DNA from: Paragonimus westermani
Lineage: Eukaryota > Platyhelminthes > Trematoda > Plagiorchiida > Troglotrematidae
Assembly: GCA_008508345.1 (NCBI GenBank)
Contig: QNGE01000898.1
Coordinates: 62,001-126,000, forward strand
Length of the DNA stretch: 64,000 nt
Direction: 5' to 3'
Part shown: positions 36,552 through 50,799 of the stretch, one piece after another
Layout of the letters: each line of letters opens with the position of its first letter
How positions within the stretch are numbered: position 1 is the stretch's first letter
Translations under genes and position numbers: made by a program
The notes under the pieces: model-generated
What the model was told of the DNA's origin: nothing
Databases searched by the model: none
The model's input: the letters and a program-made list of their open reading frames with translations, nothing else

Positions 36552-38763
36552 ATAACCGATACATTTTTGTCTAAAGAGATGTCTCGTTCAGGTGATTAAA
36601 CGATTATACCTTTTTGTTTTTCAAACAAATGCATACAGATTGTGAGTGAATTTATGACCGGAAAACTGAAATTGTTCAGGCCAAAATGAACTTCATCGAA
36701 TAGTTTTCCATAAATTGTTAAAAATATGTTAGTAATAGTGTGGGCGGATTTTACGAAAGTCACGTTTGCATTCTCTTTGACAAGGCCCTGGAAACTTCAA
36801 TCTCAGTTAGCGCACATACTAGAGGGACACAGAACAACCGGACTATGGTTTGTTTGTGCGGTTTCAGTAGCTAGTCTGTGGGCAAATTTGTTTGGCGATG
36901 GGTACTTATGGTAACGTCTGATGGCACGCTCAAAAATGATGTGCAGTGGTTGTTTGGGTTAATTTTTCTCCCAAGTGAAACGACACCTGACTGGACTGAA
37001 GAGAATTGGTCGATTCACACCAGTGTAGCTCTGATAAGATTAGGTTTAATTGGTCAGACTTGTTGATGGAGTTATAATTTTTAGTGCTCGATAATGCAAG
37101 TTTCAGTGTGATCTGTACGGGTCAGTCTTGACTCTAACTGTTTTACGTACCACTGCTGTAAACAGAGAAGTGGTTGGAAATTTTGGCTGAAGTAAGTCAA
37201 CAGGGGGCGTTACAGGATATATCTATAGTGTTTGTCTATAAAGGTGCATTAAACACCTAACTAATTATCGTGATATACTTATACGAAAATATCATACACT
37301 ATTTAATCTGTCTTCTTAAGGAGGTAGCAGGACACTAAGGAATGTTGGATGAGATGCACAGTGTATTAAAAAGACAAATTATGCGATTTATGAAAAAATT
37401 GGTCACAGTAGTACGAGTGTAAATTAGAAACTGCTCCATTTATGCTTCGCGGAGCGATTGATGGTTGTCAACATAGGATGCACAACACGCTAGCTTGACC
37501 AGATACTTCAATCAACATACCCGAAAGTGGGGAAGTTGACATTCTATCGTAACCGGTGAAATATTGTCTCAAAATGACTTGGCTAAATTATTATTCTGGT
37601 AGATGGTGAGAATATTCAAAATTTTTGTCGGAAAAAGAGCAGCTAGTCAGAAAACACCGGTTTCTACTCTTTTGAAATAAATTCGTCGTATTTGGAATGA
37701 CCAAGTTTATCTTATAGAATGAAGACTATTTTCTAGCAGGTCCATTGTCTGATGTCCAGGTTAAGTTTGTCTCGAGCTTCCTTGGACTAGTTCGGTCTAT
37801 TCCGAGGTTGACCGCACAGTTGTAGATGAAGAACACCCACGAGCTGACTCACCGGTACGAGTCTCTGACATTTCATTGATTCCTTACCTACCTTTGAGTA
37901 AGTCAGCGAGAAACCTCTCCATTGCTTGGTAAAATGCCGTCTAAATAAGCACGCCATAAGTAAAGAGAGTAACAATTAAACAGTACAGGTGCGAATGCGA
38001 AGTGTTCACAAACGAGGTGGATTCAAGTTAGTTACTGAGTTGTTGCATATTCCTACGAACGGACGTACAACAGAGCAAGGCCCTTATTGTCAGATTCACA
38101 CTTACGTGTGACCAAACGTGCGTTTGAGTCTATAAGCCAAAATTACAGTGCACAATGCAGCGGAATATTTATGCAAACCGGCTCCACACCTCTTCTGCTC
38201 CAGTGAACTGGTGACGTTCGTCGTGACTTTTCGTTTCTAATTCCTCGCTAACATGGGCGATTTTTGTCAAAAGTGACTAGTTTCGTTTCATAGCATTTCA
38301 CTAATTGGCCTGTTATCGGCTTCTGTGATATCTTACAGACGCCTTCAGTTATTTCACTGTACGCATGAATAATTATATCTGAGTTGTTCGTGCATCACGA
38401 GATGGATAGTTTTGCAGGATAATCTGAAATATCGACAAGTTAAACCTTTGCGTCAATCTAATGTTCAGAAGAATGGTTTTGAATAAACGAACGACAAATC
38501 CAGTTACTGATCGCTTTTGAAGCAATAGTTTGCATCAGACTCCTGATCGTTAATTGAGGGTGACCTTGATGTAAAGTGGTTTTCCCGTGAACTACAATGT
38601 TCTTCTTACCAGTAACTTACTAAACATCACCGGTCATAAACGCGTATAACCGTTCGATTGCATTAGAAGCCCATTTAATGGCAGGAGCTTACATGGATTT
38701 AACAAGTCTGTCTATCTAGACTGAATAAAATTCAGTGTATTTTTTTTTTAAAAAAAATATGGA
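36552..38763. other. Stretch without a supportable gene
   Basis: Three 62-codon frames (36726 plus, 36878 plus, 37787 minus) without recognised domains. A T10A8 homopolymer junction lies at 38740-38757, immediately left of the hairpin element. Confidence 0.45.
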
Positions 38764-38930
38764 GGCCAGGTGAAAGGAATTGGCTCATACGCTTACTGTA
38801 CGCATTACAAAAAGTCGGATCTATATAATAAATCCTGGCCACTCCTGAGGGATGCCACCGGAGGTGGTTGAAACGTAGAGTATTACAACTTGCTCGTAAC
38901 GTTGTGTTATTCCCAATCTGTTTATCAATA
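38764..38930 (+). repeat. Hairpin element with PLE-like terminal motif
   Basis: Starting just after a T10A8 run, the segment has inverted arms GGCCAGG (38764-38770) and CCTGGCC (38834-38840). Next come CTGAGGGAT, a 6-bp stem GCCACC/GGTGGT with a GGA loop (38854-38868), and TGAAACGTAG. The order CTGA..., stem, GAAACGT is that of hammerhead-like motifs at PLE and related retroelement ends, but the first box is broken (CTGAGGGAT rather than CTGATGA). The last 32 bases (38899-38930) recur exactly at 50820-50851, so the segment belongs to a dispersed family. Confidence 0.5.
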
Positions 38931-41900
38931 TGTCACTTATTACTCTCGATTAAAAGCATAGGTTATGCATTTGCACAAGAAAATAAATTCAACTGACAAG
39001 ATTTTTTTAATTTCTGTTCTCAGAATGAAGTCTGAGACTGATGAACTCAACTCCTACACACGGAATTCCATTTCGTATCTGACCACTTTACTGTAAACTG
39101 CTTCGGCAGTAAGTCTACTTCCAACATTAATCTGGTCAGGTCAGACAAGTCTCTACTAATTCTGTGGTTATGTCCTACGTCGAACGTGTGTAACCTTTGT
39201 TTGTACTCCCATGTACAAACTGATTAATCGCCTAACTCGTTAATCAATGACTTCCGCACAGAGTAAGCGGCCGCTCTGCTTATGTATTCAACCTCTGTTA
39301 TACCGCTAATCACAAACAAGACTAGAGTTAACAGTTACTAGGTGTCACTAATCACTAGGATAGTCGTCAGTTTTTATTGTGGTAACCTATGACTTGTGGT
39401 GTGATGCATATCGTTTACAATTACATATAAGTTACTCTATAGGCAAAGTGATGTAACTCCCAAGCATAATCATTGACAACAATATATTACCTGCCGTGAT
39501 TGTCGATTAACTATTGCACAATCATGCAAAGCTCACCTCTGCTATTACAGATGAAATACCACGATCTACATTTGCATAGTCTGCCTTGAAAAAAGACGGC
39601 AACACTTTTTATGTGAACCTGATTCGTCGTAAATAATGGAACGAGACGCCAAATCTAACAAACGATCGGAACATTACTCATTTGGCTACCAAGCGTCTCG
39701 TTCCGATTGAACACAACTCGCAAATTTCTTCATTAATCCGTTGCAAACAAACGAATTAATTATGTAGAAGGGCTGCATGAAAGCGTAGGTAAAACGTCAC
39801 CTACGAACAGGGTTACTTGGCGTATAGCCCAAGTGTTCTGTCCTGACCCTGTATTAAGTGGGAAACGCAAAGTGACTGATTTCGTTGGCTTTTATTATAA
39901 AAACGTTTGATAAATCCGTGTCAAGGCCCCATCTCGAATTCCTATGAGTGGACGTTGAAATGTAGTCAGGGACTAAGAACTAATTTTCTATAAATCTAAT
40001 TTGTCTGGAATGACCAAGTATCACGATCGGTTGGGAACGTCCCGGTTTGGTGTAAACCTAGAGATATTAGTTATGTGTCCGCAACAAATTACGAAACAGT
40101 TTAGTAAACCACGACGCATCCTGACTGCATCCGTAAAAAACACTTGCACTGAACACTAAGCTCGGCCTGACTTTAAAACACGCTGCCAACGCTTCTATAA
40201 TTTACACAACGATAAGCATTTCTTGAAAGAGTGCAGAGTTGTGGTTGTCCCTTGTCTGTTGGGGTGTATATAAGACTCTTGCATCGCGCAAAAAATAACG
40301 CGTTACACCTGAAAACCTGTTTGCCACCAACCGGTCTTTACTTGGCGACTGAGTAACCCCAAGTAAATGTGCAACAACGTTACGTTAATGAAAATTGGAA
40401 GCTGTTGCGTTACTTGTAAGAGACACATGGAAACACGTTCGACCACTCATTTTAAGGAATCCATCCTGACACCAGCAACGAAACTGTTGAGTACAGTGCG
40501 ATTTGCTGTGCAGACAGCGTGACATTTTCACTGACGGGATTGGTATCCACGTGGTTAAACAACGGCCACGAAGTGTCCGAACGACTACTGATCAAAGTCA
40601 CCGACTGATTTGTTTAATCATTCTTTCATTGTGTTACCTAATTTGCGATAGGGAACAATATGCAGTTCTTAGCCTGAATCCAGTTCATGGCCCGAAATAT
40701 TTGAAATATTCTTTTTTAGACGGTGTATCTTTAAATGATAGTGAGTTTGGAAAAAACTGTCTTCAGTGTATTGTGCGGAAAGACCCACAAACTGCTTATG
40801 TACAAAGTCAGTTCAAGTTTGACTTACGTTTTGAACTGAAAGGATTCCAACGGACACCCCCTTTAGTTTGTGCTGTGATGCCTTCAGGCGTACCTTTATG
40901 AAAAGATTCATGAAAAATGTAAACATATTTTTGCTTCCTGCGGTTATCTGATTGTTTCATAGGACTAATTTCAAACAATGAGTTCAACCACTTCAACAAA
41001 GCGGGCTGAAGACATACGTGGCGAAGTGCTACCATCTTGTATACTCTCATCCATCACAAACCTGAAAAATGCAGGGTAGTTACATCAAGCAAATGTGGAT
41101 AAACAATGATCACGCAGTTATTAAATAAAGTTAAGTATTAAGCTACATCAGCCCGATAGAATGTCTCAGCCAATTTTATGCAATGAGCGCAAGCAAATGA
41201 GTTCAGATACTCAATACATAAATTGGTCCACGTGGTAATATAGAGAACAGTCAATTATGAAACTCTGAGCTTTGGCCAGACTTAAACCAGCAACAAGAGT
41301 AGCAGACCCGGACACCGCATGCACTATACCGGCTGAGCTGTGAGCTAATACAAGAAGCCGAGAAATTCCATAGATGGATTCAGACAACTTCATAGCCCAC
41401 CATGCCGTAAAGAACCCACTAAATGGTCTTGAAATATGAATTCCCAGACAGGATATATGAAAAAATCCACGCCTGAATACATCACCACCATTACTGAGCT
41501 ATAAAATTACATAAGTGATATGTTGCGCAGCAGATTCGCTGATTTTGAGGGCACCCATTTGGAAAAAAGTTAGTTTCGTCTAAGCTCTAGTCAAAAACAC
41601 GAAAAAATCCAGATAACTACTGCCTTTCAGAATGTAATATCTGATTGCGTAACCATATCCCGAATGAGCTAATTGAGTCAACTTGGTAACCTGCTGTGAC
41701 GAGATGCTTAGCAATCGATGACATGGACTTCGCTTAGCCGGGTCACCACGTTGAGGATGGCGTATCATCAGCTGTTTCACCCTGGTCGGAATTCGCAATT
41801 GGGTCTCATCTAAATCTACGATGCGGTCTGTCAGTCGCTGGCATCACTGTCGTCCTGTCCTGCTCAAGTAAACGTCAGGGCAGTTGCAAGTGAGCTGTCA

Positions 41901-44042
41901 CACTTTGTGGGAGGTAATTAGCTTTCGCGATTAGAGAAACTGATGACATTAAGTGAAACGCTAACATGTCGTAACAGGTTTCCTCTCTGTTCTCGCTAGA
42001 GGACAGTACTAATCGTTGAGTGTTATACCCCGCCAATGTAAAAATATGTCTCGTAGCCATTTTTGGTCAAACATTATTTCCGGCTGAATGCACGTCATCA
42101 TTTCGCGATGGTCTGTCTATAATGCTTCGCATCGCTTAAAAATGTAGGGTTTTTGTGTATTTGGGAGGGGACTAACTCCCACATGTGATTGACATAATGG
42201 TGTTTGGTTGTCTTTCGCTAGACGATGGAGGAAGGACGGGATTTGTTCAGGGATACGCAGATGTGTCCCTCTGGCGATTTGGCATCTATTTGATGGCGAC
42301 GGTCACAGTACACTATTTGTTTCACCGATGTAACTGTTTTTTTACAACTGTCAACAGTGATACGTACAATTAATTTTACCGGGTTAATATGTAAGCGCAT
42401 TTCAAATGTGTCTATGGCATGTGTCCACCTAGCAGGAGCTGGTCATCACACTACTAATTCCGTTGATCTTGCACGGCCCATGTAAGTTGTAGGGAGAGGG
42501 CAGATAACTGTTGGTACGAAGGGGTAAATGCCGTTATTGTGCTTTCGGGCTATATTTTTGACATCCTGTAAAAGGGCGTTGAACGATTTTGCTTACTTTA
42601 TGAGGAACTAACTCATACTGTTCACCCACTGCTCCGCTTCTATTGATCTGACGTATAGTTACTACACAATAGTCTCATTTGGTAGACGATTTCCTTATTC
42701 TCAACCGAAAATTATCAAGAAAGTGGGATGTTCAAACCTCGGACTAATTTCTTAATTTGTTCTTTACTTTCACTCCGTATTATGCATGCACGATTTCCAT
42801 AATTTCCCACGTTAAGACCATAGTTTTTCACCGAATCATGAACCGAATTAGCCAAAAGACGGAATGATGACATAAACTGCTGTCTTGTCACGTTGGCTTG
42901 AGTCATACTGTGCAGCATCTATAAAAGTCAGGCTGTAAAATGCGAACGCAGGGTCCAATAAAGGAAATCAGACAATAACGATGGCATGCGGTGATGAGCT
43001 TTATTGTAAAACGTTAGCATCGGTTGCTAAGATTAGATTTAAACTAGCTTAGTTGCTGCGGTTCCAATCAGTGAGTCGATGTTTACTATCACTGATTCTA
43101 CAACCACCGTTTGTGTCCATCGGTTTTTCCTTCGGTTAATTTTGAACAATGTACAAGATAAAGTTACCATGTTTAACAAACTTCGAAATTTTAATCATAT
43201 CACCCTCAAGGTCTGGTAGCTAAGGTCATAAAGAGGGTTTATTTTACGTTATATCTTTAGTAGATGATGTTGTTTGTAACAGACGGGTTCCAAATCACAA
43301 GTTTTCCGAAGGATAATGGACAAGGAACGCCTAGTTTACGAGAGATACAAAGGTTTTCTTGTCCCGTTTCATTGTTCAACAGAGTCTTTCTTATCGAATA
43401 GACACTTCTGTATGTTTAGAACGCGTTTAAAACATCCACACTTATTAGAAACAATAACAAGGCAAGTTACCCCAAATTTAAGGCTTTGTATGCACTACAT
43501 GTCTGCAAGTTGACGATTACCAGATATCTGACTATTTGACAATGGAAATTCTCTTAATCACGTTGGTTTTTCTATTCACAAGCGTGATTCTTTCTACCCT
43601 GCCCCCATCGACCTTTAGTTTTCTGCCCCTTATTCGTGCTTTTTGAGAACTTCCTCTCTCTTTCTCTCCCGGGAGTTGAAGTGAAGTGGACTAGCAAGTT
43701 CGATTCACTTGATCAAAGACTGTTAGTATGGAAAATAAAACTGCTTAGAGTTGACTGACTTTTACGGTCGAATAAGTTCCATGTAATCCAAAAACGAGAA
43801 CCGTTTGTCTGCTGTTTGACTACCGGTTCTGCTAATCCATCCCGTTACGTATGAGATATAGGTCCAAATTTCTCACTAAAATGAGTGGCGTTCTTAGACC
43901 ACGAAATTTTAGCAAAGCTGTTCGATCACGTACATAATTAACGTTTCCGATTTAACATCGATTCGCACAATAGTCTGTGCGTAATCACTTCTAAATAGAC
44001 TGCAAATAAAACTGTTGCTACTGTCACCAGGACGAATGTTGG
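38931..44042. other. Stretch without a supportable gene
   Basis: The ORF 40503-40901 (plus, 132 codons) contains an exon-like part starting after an AG near 40650 (REQYAVLSLNPVHGPKYLKY and onward) but lacks a good donor. Several minus frames at 41211-42060 (60-72 codons) look protein-like in composition but give no recognised domain or splice structure. The minus ORF 42715-42918 is also unrecognised. These lengths are within chance. Confidence 0.4.
39638..39704. repeat. Inverted repeat, 12-bp perfect arms
   Basis: GGAACGAGACGC (39638-39649) is followed 43 bases later by its exact reverse complement (39693-39704). The pairing extends inward (CCAAAT with ATTTGG) if a 7-base insertion in the right arm is looped out. 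This could be a small foldback element or structured RNA; no target duplication is seen. Confidence 0.7.
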
Positions 44043-44061
44043 TGATGATGATGATGATGAC

Positions 44062-44132
<71 letters not shown>
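44043..44132. repeat. (TGA)n microsatellite
   Basis: About 90 bases of TGA/ATG trinucleotide repeat with one interruption (GACGAT, near 44060). The 118-codon plus ORF over it, mostly poly-Met, is an artefact of the repeat. Confidence 0.95.
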
Positions 44133-47088
44133 CTATTTGGATGACAACGTTGATTATGAAATCGGAGCATTCCGCTTTTATGCTTTATTGCCAGTTTCTT
44201 ATTGGAATCAATGGGGTTCTAAAATTAAGTCAGAGAGCTGAAACATGTGGTACTTTTTCAAAATCAAAGTCACATTCAACAACATTTCCATGGGAGGTTG
44301 GGGAGGATTTAAAGAACTCGAAGCCTGCATTAAACACTTTCCTGAACGAGACTCTTGCTAATACAAGTTGATGGTTAACCGGACGTATTTTGTGCGTCAC
44401 CAATGGTACAACATTCAAGGACTGTATTTGACATTAGCAGTAACAACTGTGTCATTGTAAACCTGGTTCTCTGTTAGATCCACGATCCGCGTCAGTCCTA
44501 GAGATAGCTGCTGATCTCTGAGTTCGGTTTCAAGCATTTACGGTTCTTGAAGGCCAAAGCAAGTCGATCAGATAACCGAAACCTCATCTAAACTACACCC
44601 GTACCAAAAGCTAGTGGTCACTTAGCACTGCGGCCTTATCATATGCTATTCTAAAAGAGTCGAACATGTTTCAGGCCATTCACGAAATTTCACAGACAAA
44701 ATGGACAGTGAATTTTAGCCGAAACCAGATCGTTCGTCATTGGTCTGGTTCATTATAGAAATTGGGAAAATGGTTGGCAATGGGAAACAAACTTCTTCTC
44801 ACTAACATTATTGACGTTCTTGAATGTTCTAGGACATACATATTTTCTCGTCTCGATTTGTTCGGCGGAAGCAGAACAGTGTTTTGTCGCTGTAGTTGAC
44901 TACTTGGCACAAGGTACTCTCAAGCCCAATCACAAAAATGATCAAGCAACTAGCCACAGTTGACTATGAGGCACCATATTTTTTTCACGCAATGCAATGT
45001 CGTTCAACTTCACACTGACTTGCTACACCGGAGAAGTTAGACATGGAATATTAAGGTAATGTCATTTTCTTTGACTGGTGGCACAGAAGTAAGTGGACAA
45101 CACAGTGGAGATACTGGTGGTACCAGTCAATGTACGCCATCAGTTCAAGCTTGCCCTTTGTCTTCGAAATAAGCAGGCCACCACTACCTACGTTGCTCAG
45201 TTCCGACTCTCAGTAAACTTAAATTGATCAGAATGGTGTTTCCGTGTACGTGCCTCCACATGAAATTACTCATTTATGTTCCTCCTTGCCACATTAAGGC
45301 GTGCAGTTGGAAAGATGCATTGATTGGAGCTTACTGAGTATCTCAACGTTAATCGCGTTTAGTTGTGGCTATGACGGATTAAAGGAAGCACCGGTTGAGA
45401 AGTTGGCCCTCAGTAAGCAGCATGCTGACTGTGAAATTAAGAGGACAAACCGTATAAATGTTACCAAAAGATAAGACAGTGCAAAATGTTGGTGAAACAA
45501 TTACGTACCTTACATCACCTGTGGCACAGAATAGCTCGTCTCGTTCCTGTATCATGGACACACCGATTGGATGAGTTTACCTAGTGCACTTCGACCGATC
45601 GGGGCCAGGAAGTGAAGTGAACATAGAGTGGTACATCCACGCGAGAGAGTATTCTGTGGACAAGCGTTCTCAGACACTAAGTAGTGTGCACTACATTCAG
45701 AATTTACGTAATCAAATCCGCGATGTACAACTTACTGTCCGTCAAATATGCAGTTGGCTTTACTACTAGTGTCTTTCACTCACAAATGACGAAATCGTCG
45801 AACGACGCACCTTGGTACTTGAATCTATGCCAAGGGATCGTTGCGGGATCGTGCGGGTCACACGCACTACTCACGTGACTTTGCGTGCTTGACGGCATGG
45901 CAGCAAAATGATGCCTTTTGAGCTTCAGTTTGCAAAACTTCCCCGATTTATAGCGGTGAAGTGGTATATTTGGTGGGCATCAGATTTAATTTACCTCTTT
46001 TACTCATAACTTCACAGAAATTCGAGTGAATCAGGAGCCAGAACTGTAAGAGGATGTACACTTAATGAGTGAAAGTTTTCTCAATTGATTATGTTTTGCT
46101 GCTGTCAATATTGTTGTTTGTTTCAACTAGGCACCATTCCAGCAGATTAAGTGATGGCCTGCCTTTCTCAGCTTGTGTGTTCATCCGACTGACTTAGTGA
46201 GTTTTCGGAAATGTGGTCAAGACGGCAGTTGAAATCACGTGAACCAGTTCGTGTGCATGAGACTTCAATGTATCCTACGTGACTCCGATACGTCAGTGCT
46301 GCTTGTCCGACCCATAGTTAGTTTCATTATCAGGAAGTTCTATTGTGGTGAGTAGCTACTATCCGTGATACACGAGAGACAAGAGTTTAGGTTTCTTTAT
46401 CCCTCTCAATCAAAAACTCATTTTTGACAGGCACGTGGGTGCGAAAGTGGTCACCATTGCTCCCATAGGATGGTGGATATGATTTGCTAGCCGATGGTCC
46501 GTTGATCGGTAGCGATGGAATGAACACTGACTTTAATCTTGTTGAGTCTCGTCAACGCCACGTATTTTGCGGAAGCAAATCCAAGATATATGGTTTGGTG
46601 CCAGTATTGTGGTTTTTGCCTTTTTGACTATGAGATTGTGATCACTGTGGTCACAGATGGGCATAGATACGATTGTCAGGACTGGAAGTAGCTCGTTAAC
46701 CTTCTTTCGACCTTAGTCGCCGTTACCCCATGGTCTCGGGATATGGGTACGATTGCTTGATGCGCTGTGCTGTGTAGTCTGGTCACTATATTGCTACTGG
46801 TCACTAAGTTCAACTAAAGTCGGCATAAGTGCTCATCTGAGGATTGACCTCCTTGTGAGTTGTTTGTCGTCAGAATCAATCAATAACCGTTCACCTAAGT
46901 ACTCATGGAAGCCGCATTTTACCCATACAAGTGGCTTTTATAGCGGTCCAAACATTCTTCACCATATTTATCATGGGAGGGACTAGTATTGAGCACAGCA
47001 CATTCACACCGCACTCGGATTTTGTGTGTAGGAATATTCCATATGTGCCTGCCTGACATTTGTTGACCCAAAAACAAAATGTATACGC
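44133..47088. other. Stretch without a supportable gene
   Basis: Frames up to 77 codons without recognised domains. The minus frame at 45379-45561 contains a possible donor (GCCACAG followed by GTGATG) but no acceptor could be paired. Confidence 0.4.
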
Positions 47089-47106
47089 ATATATATATAT
47101 ATATAT
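47089..47106. repeat. (AT)9 microsatellite
   Basis: Eighteen bases of AT repeat, flanked on both sides by similar decamers (GTATACGCAT and GTGTACGCAT). Confidence 0.9.
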
Positions 47107-50100
47107 TTATGTGTACGCATCCATTCTGTTCTTAGTGATCTGTCAGTTTAGAATACGGTCAGCTCATGTCATCTAGCTAAGCATGTTAAGTGAACTGTCA
47201 GTTTGTTCCCATTTTCAGTGTTGTTAGCCGGGACGTTCGGGGTTAAGTCCTTTCTTGTTTAGTGATCTAGGCTATCAGGAGGAGAGTAAGATTCAAGTAG
47301 AACGCGAAACTGCACGTGAACTTGTTGCCCATCGGCTACTATACCCACTGTTAATGAGCTATAGGCGACAGACTCACGAAACATGTGACTGTTTCCAACA
47401 TTTTTAGTCAAAAGCTCATGTCCCGTAAGATGCAAGCCTTAGTACGTCGTCCACCTTGGAAGAAAGGAATATAGTTCAATCAGACAAACATCTCATGACA
47501 CGCATCGTTTCGAATTGAACGGCTCCCACACTTAGACAGAATTTCAAGTCAGCTTGTTTTGAGAGGATACACCAGACTCGAGGTCCGATAGGGTGACGAA
47601 ATCGGGGCTTTCGACCTCTGTCAGAAACCCTAATGATAGAGTTATCGATTGGAGACTAATACTGCTTTTCGAAAGATTATGGGGGGAAAGTCTGTATGGA
47701 TGTGAAAACTACGATGTACTGTGGACAATGTGCATTTCGAAATCAACCACATTTCTGACTGACCAGGCGTGGTTGCTTCAGTGGTAAATAGTGATCATTT
47801 CTTTGAATGTGGCGTCTTAAATATCAGCCACATTTGGCCGCAACTTTTGCAGTTATCTTCTCGACTGCTTCAACACAGCGCAAGGCTTATGCTTTGTTTC
47901 TATACCTTTGTGTTGACAATCAGTCGAATAATCCTACAGAAAACGTGACGAAATCGTTATATTTTAAACCTTATTTATAAATTGTGGTGCCAGAATGCCG
48001 CTTAGTACTGCACAATGTCTGAACCAATGTTCCGGTTCGTAGGCAAAAGGGTAACGCTAATCATTGCACTTATACCAAACGATTTAGGTTGCAGGTTACG
48101 AGTGATATGAAGAACACGAGAACAGGACTGGCTGATCACATACAAGCCGAACTAAATTGTCAATGAAAAGCCACACCAGAAGTAAGGAAGGCATAGCGAA
48201 TTTTGCACATCCTCTGGTTTTTGATAGGTAGAGCTCAATGTGATGTGTAATGCCTGTTCAAAACTGGCAGAAATGTCAAACAAACGCAACCGTTCCTCGT
48301 GTTGCTCAGAACTACGAAATACTGACAGTAATTTTAATAAGCCGCGCTTGGTAATCAGATCAATGTTGAACAGATTCCGTGAAGTTATTGACTTTAATGT
48401 GGCCAAGGTGCTTTGCTTACAGCTTACAGAAGCGCTGTTCACAGTATTTAATTGCAAACTTGTCACATAATTGTGTAAGCCTTTATGTATGACTCCATTC
48501 CAGCAACAGTTGACCGGTTGTCTCACATCATTCGGACTCAATTGGTTATCACTTCAGGAGTATGTTTCGTTTGTAGGAGAGCTCTGATAGATTGCACATA
48601 CGCGAAAGAACTAGTCGACAGACAAACGGTAAAAAGGCGTCTACATGTTTATAGGCATGGTTGACCTAGAAATCGCCGATGTATAATGCATGAGGAAACA
48701 TCATTAAGCTAATTTTGTTGCAATCGATTCAGAGAGTGTACTGTCAATTTCATCGTTGACCAGTTATCGCAGTGAGCTAAAATTTACCCGTCCGGAAATG
48801 AGTGTTATAGGGTCATGGCGAAATTGCAAGTGCATTTGATAGTATGCAACAGAGGTGTGATCAAAAGAGCGATTAAACTGGCAAGTTGACTTTCTGTGAT
48901 TGGTTCACTCGGATAGATTAACAACTAGAACTAACTTGTTGTCGCCCCTATTTTCAGTTGTTAATCGGTCGATGTACCACTTATATGGGATTATGTTTGC
49001 GCCGTCATTGTGGGAGACAGAGGAAGCTGTGTTGGTTATTTTCTTCATAACATTCAAGAGTTTTGGCAAATGTGCTCATGAAACAACGGACTTTGATTTC
49101 CAGCAGTGTAAAAGATAGTTTGTATACTTTTGCAAGGAGATCTGCCTAAATAACGTGTGACCTATACAATCATTGCGTTGGAGGCAAGCACAAACTAAGT
49201 TTACATCTAGAGAGTTTGAGAATACCATAGCTCTCTGGCAATTTGCATGAAAAAGCCAGGAAACGAGCAATGGTAGATGTCATCATTTCAAGTCACCTGT
49301 TCAGTAGCATATAATTAGTATCACAGAAACTTTCAACAGTTGAGAGGAACACGACTCAAAGAGTCAATTTCATAGAAGGTTGCTTAAGTGATGCTAACTA
49401 CAGACTGTGGCACGATACAGTTCGAAAATACGATGGCTTCCGATTAACCATCCTTTGACTCAAACATCAAATATTGACCGAATTAACAGTTATCCACTTG
49501 CATCAACTAAGTCATTGTGACAATTTCGGGAGTGAGAAAGTGATTAATAGTGTCAAATAGGAAATCAGCCGGAACTCACCATACTTGTTTTTGGACGCAC
49601 ACTGCAGGTCTGAATACACCTATCGTGATGACCTCAGCAAATTTCAAAAACCGTGTTGTGGTGGTGGAACCATCTGGTTTTTATGGTCTTCTGACAGCGT
49701 TTGACGTCCAGTCAGCAAAACATATGGTTCACAGCTTTTTGTGACCATCATTAAGAGGTTAGAGATCCAACAAAGAACCTGTTCGGGTACATGTTTTTTC
49801 ACGTTTGACGTAAGTTGCTTAACGAGTCGGTCCGTATACACTCTCCAGGCACATGACAGCTGGTCTTACATATCAGTCTACTTTAGCTGAAGGTGTAAGT
49901 TACCGGTGTCTGATCACAGAATCTCAGTTCCATTGCGTTTTCAGTGCATTTCGACGAGCAAACAGTTCGTTGAGTTTTGTCGTGGAATGGACATTATCCA
50001 CACTTGAATATAGCTTTTCTATTCAACTGGACTTGTCCATGAACCGATTTTGTGGAGTATTTAACACAAATTTTGCTTCAACCGTAGCTCACTACTAACG

Positions 50101-50799
50101 TGTTTTCGAACCCCGACGCTTGATTTTTTGTGTTGAAAATAGCGTTATTGACACTACACTTGTTTTTTGTGTAGTTACGATTAGTGAAACGTGTCTTATC
50201 TAAGCAGTGTTGATTTGACGCAAAAGAAGTCGTGTAGATGTCGTGACAACGCGGATTTTCATCAGTTATTTCTACACATACTAGGGTCAGGATGGGCTCC
50301 ACTGAGATGTGGGGAGAAGTGTCTAATAAGTTCCAAGTCCCTGAAGAAAGCTGAATTATCGTCCACGTAGGATTTGAGTTGAAACATATGTGACAGAGGC
50401 TTCAATGTCTCCATAAACACTTTTAGACAAGCATGCCATGATATTTGTCAGGCATGCAACGTAGTTGTCGGGGTGAGAATCAGTACAAAATTTCGAACAA
50501 GACAGAACGATTATGAGTTACTTGATTTACCAATCAAATTAACACTGAAGCTGGCCCAATCAACAGAAATTTGGTATCATTTCTGTCTCGTGGAAATCGT
50601 TATGGAGTAGAGAAGTGCTGTCATCTTTTTGTACTGTGAACTATTTGTGGTTTTCAACTATTCCAGAATAGATGACTTTGTTTGTGTAAAGCATCTTGCA
50701 GTTTAGTGTTTATGGTCGTCACTGGTGGTTTCAATATGTTCCTGGTTCACCATTTTATGTCGTTCGTAGTATGAATATATTCACAACAACCAGTTTTCC
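47107..50799. other. Stretch without a supportable gene
   Basis: The largest frame is 129 codons on the minus strand (48152-48541), overlapping a 76-codon plus frame. The minus product has an acidic/hydrophobic pattern (RLRLFDISASFEQALHI) but no domain I can name. The length is within chance. Confidence 0.4.

Noticed and set aside
40503..40901. 132-codon plus ORF with exon-like second half
   Set aside because: No convincing donor and no family recognised.
41211..42060. Three protein-like minus frames in 0.85 kb
   Set aside because: Frames do not join through plausible splice sites and none matches a family I know.
44015..44371. 118-codon ORF with poly-Met
   Set aside because: Produced by the (TGA)n microsatellite.
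48152..48541. 129-codon minus-strand ORF
   Set aside because: Length within chance, no recognised domain, no paired splice sites.
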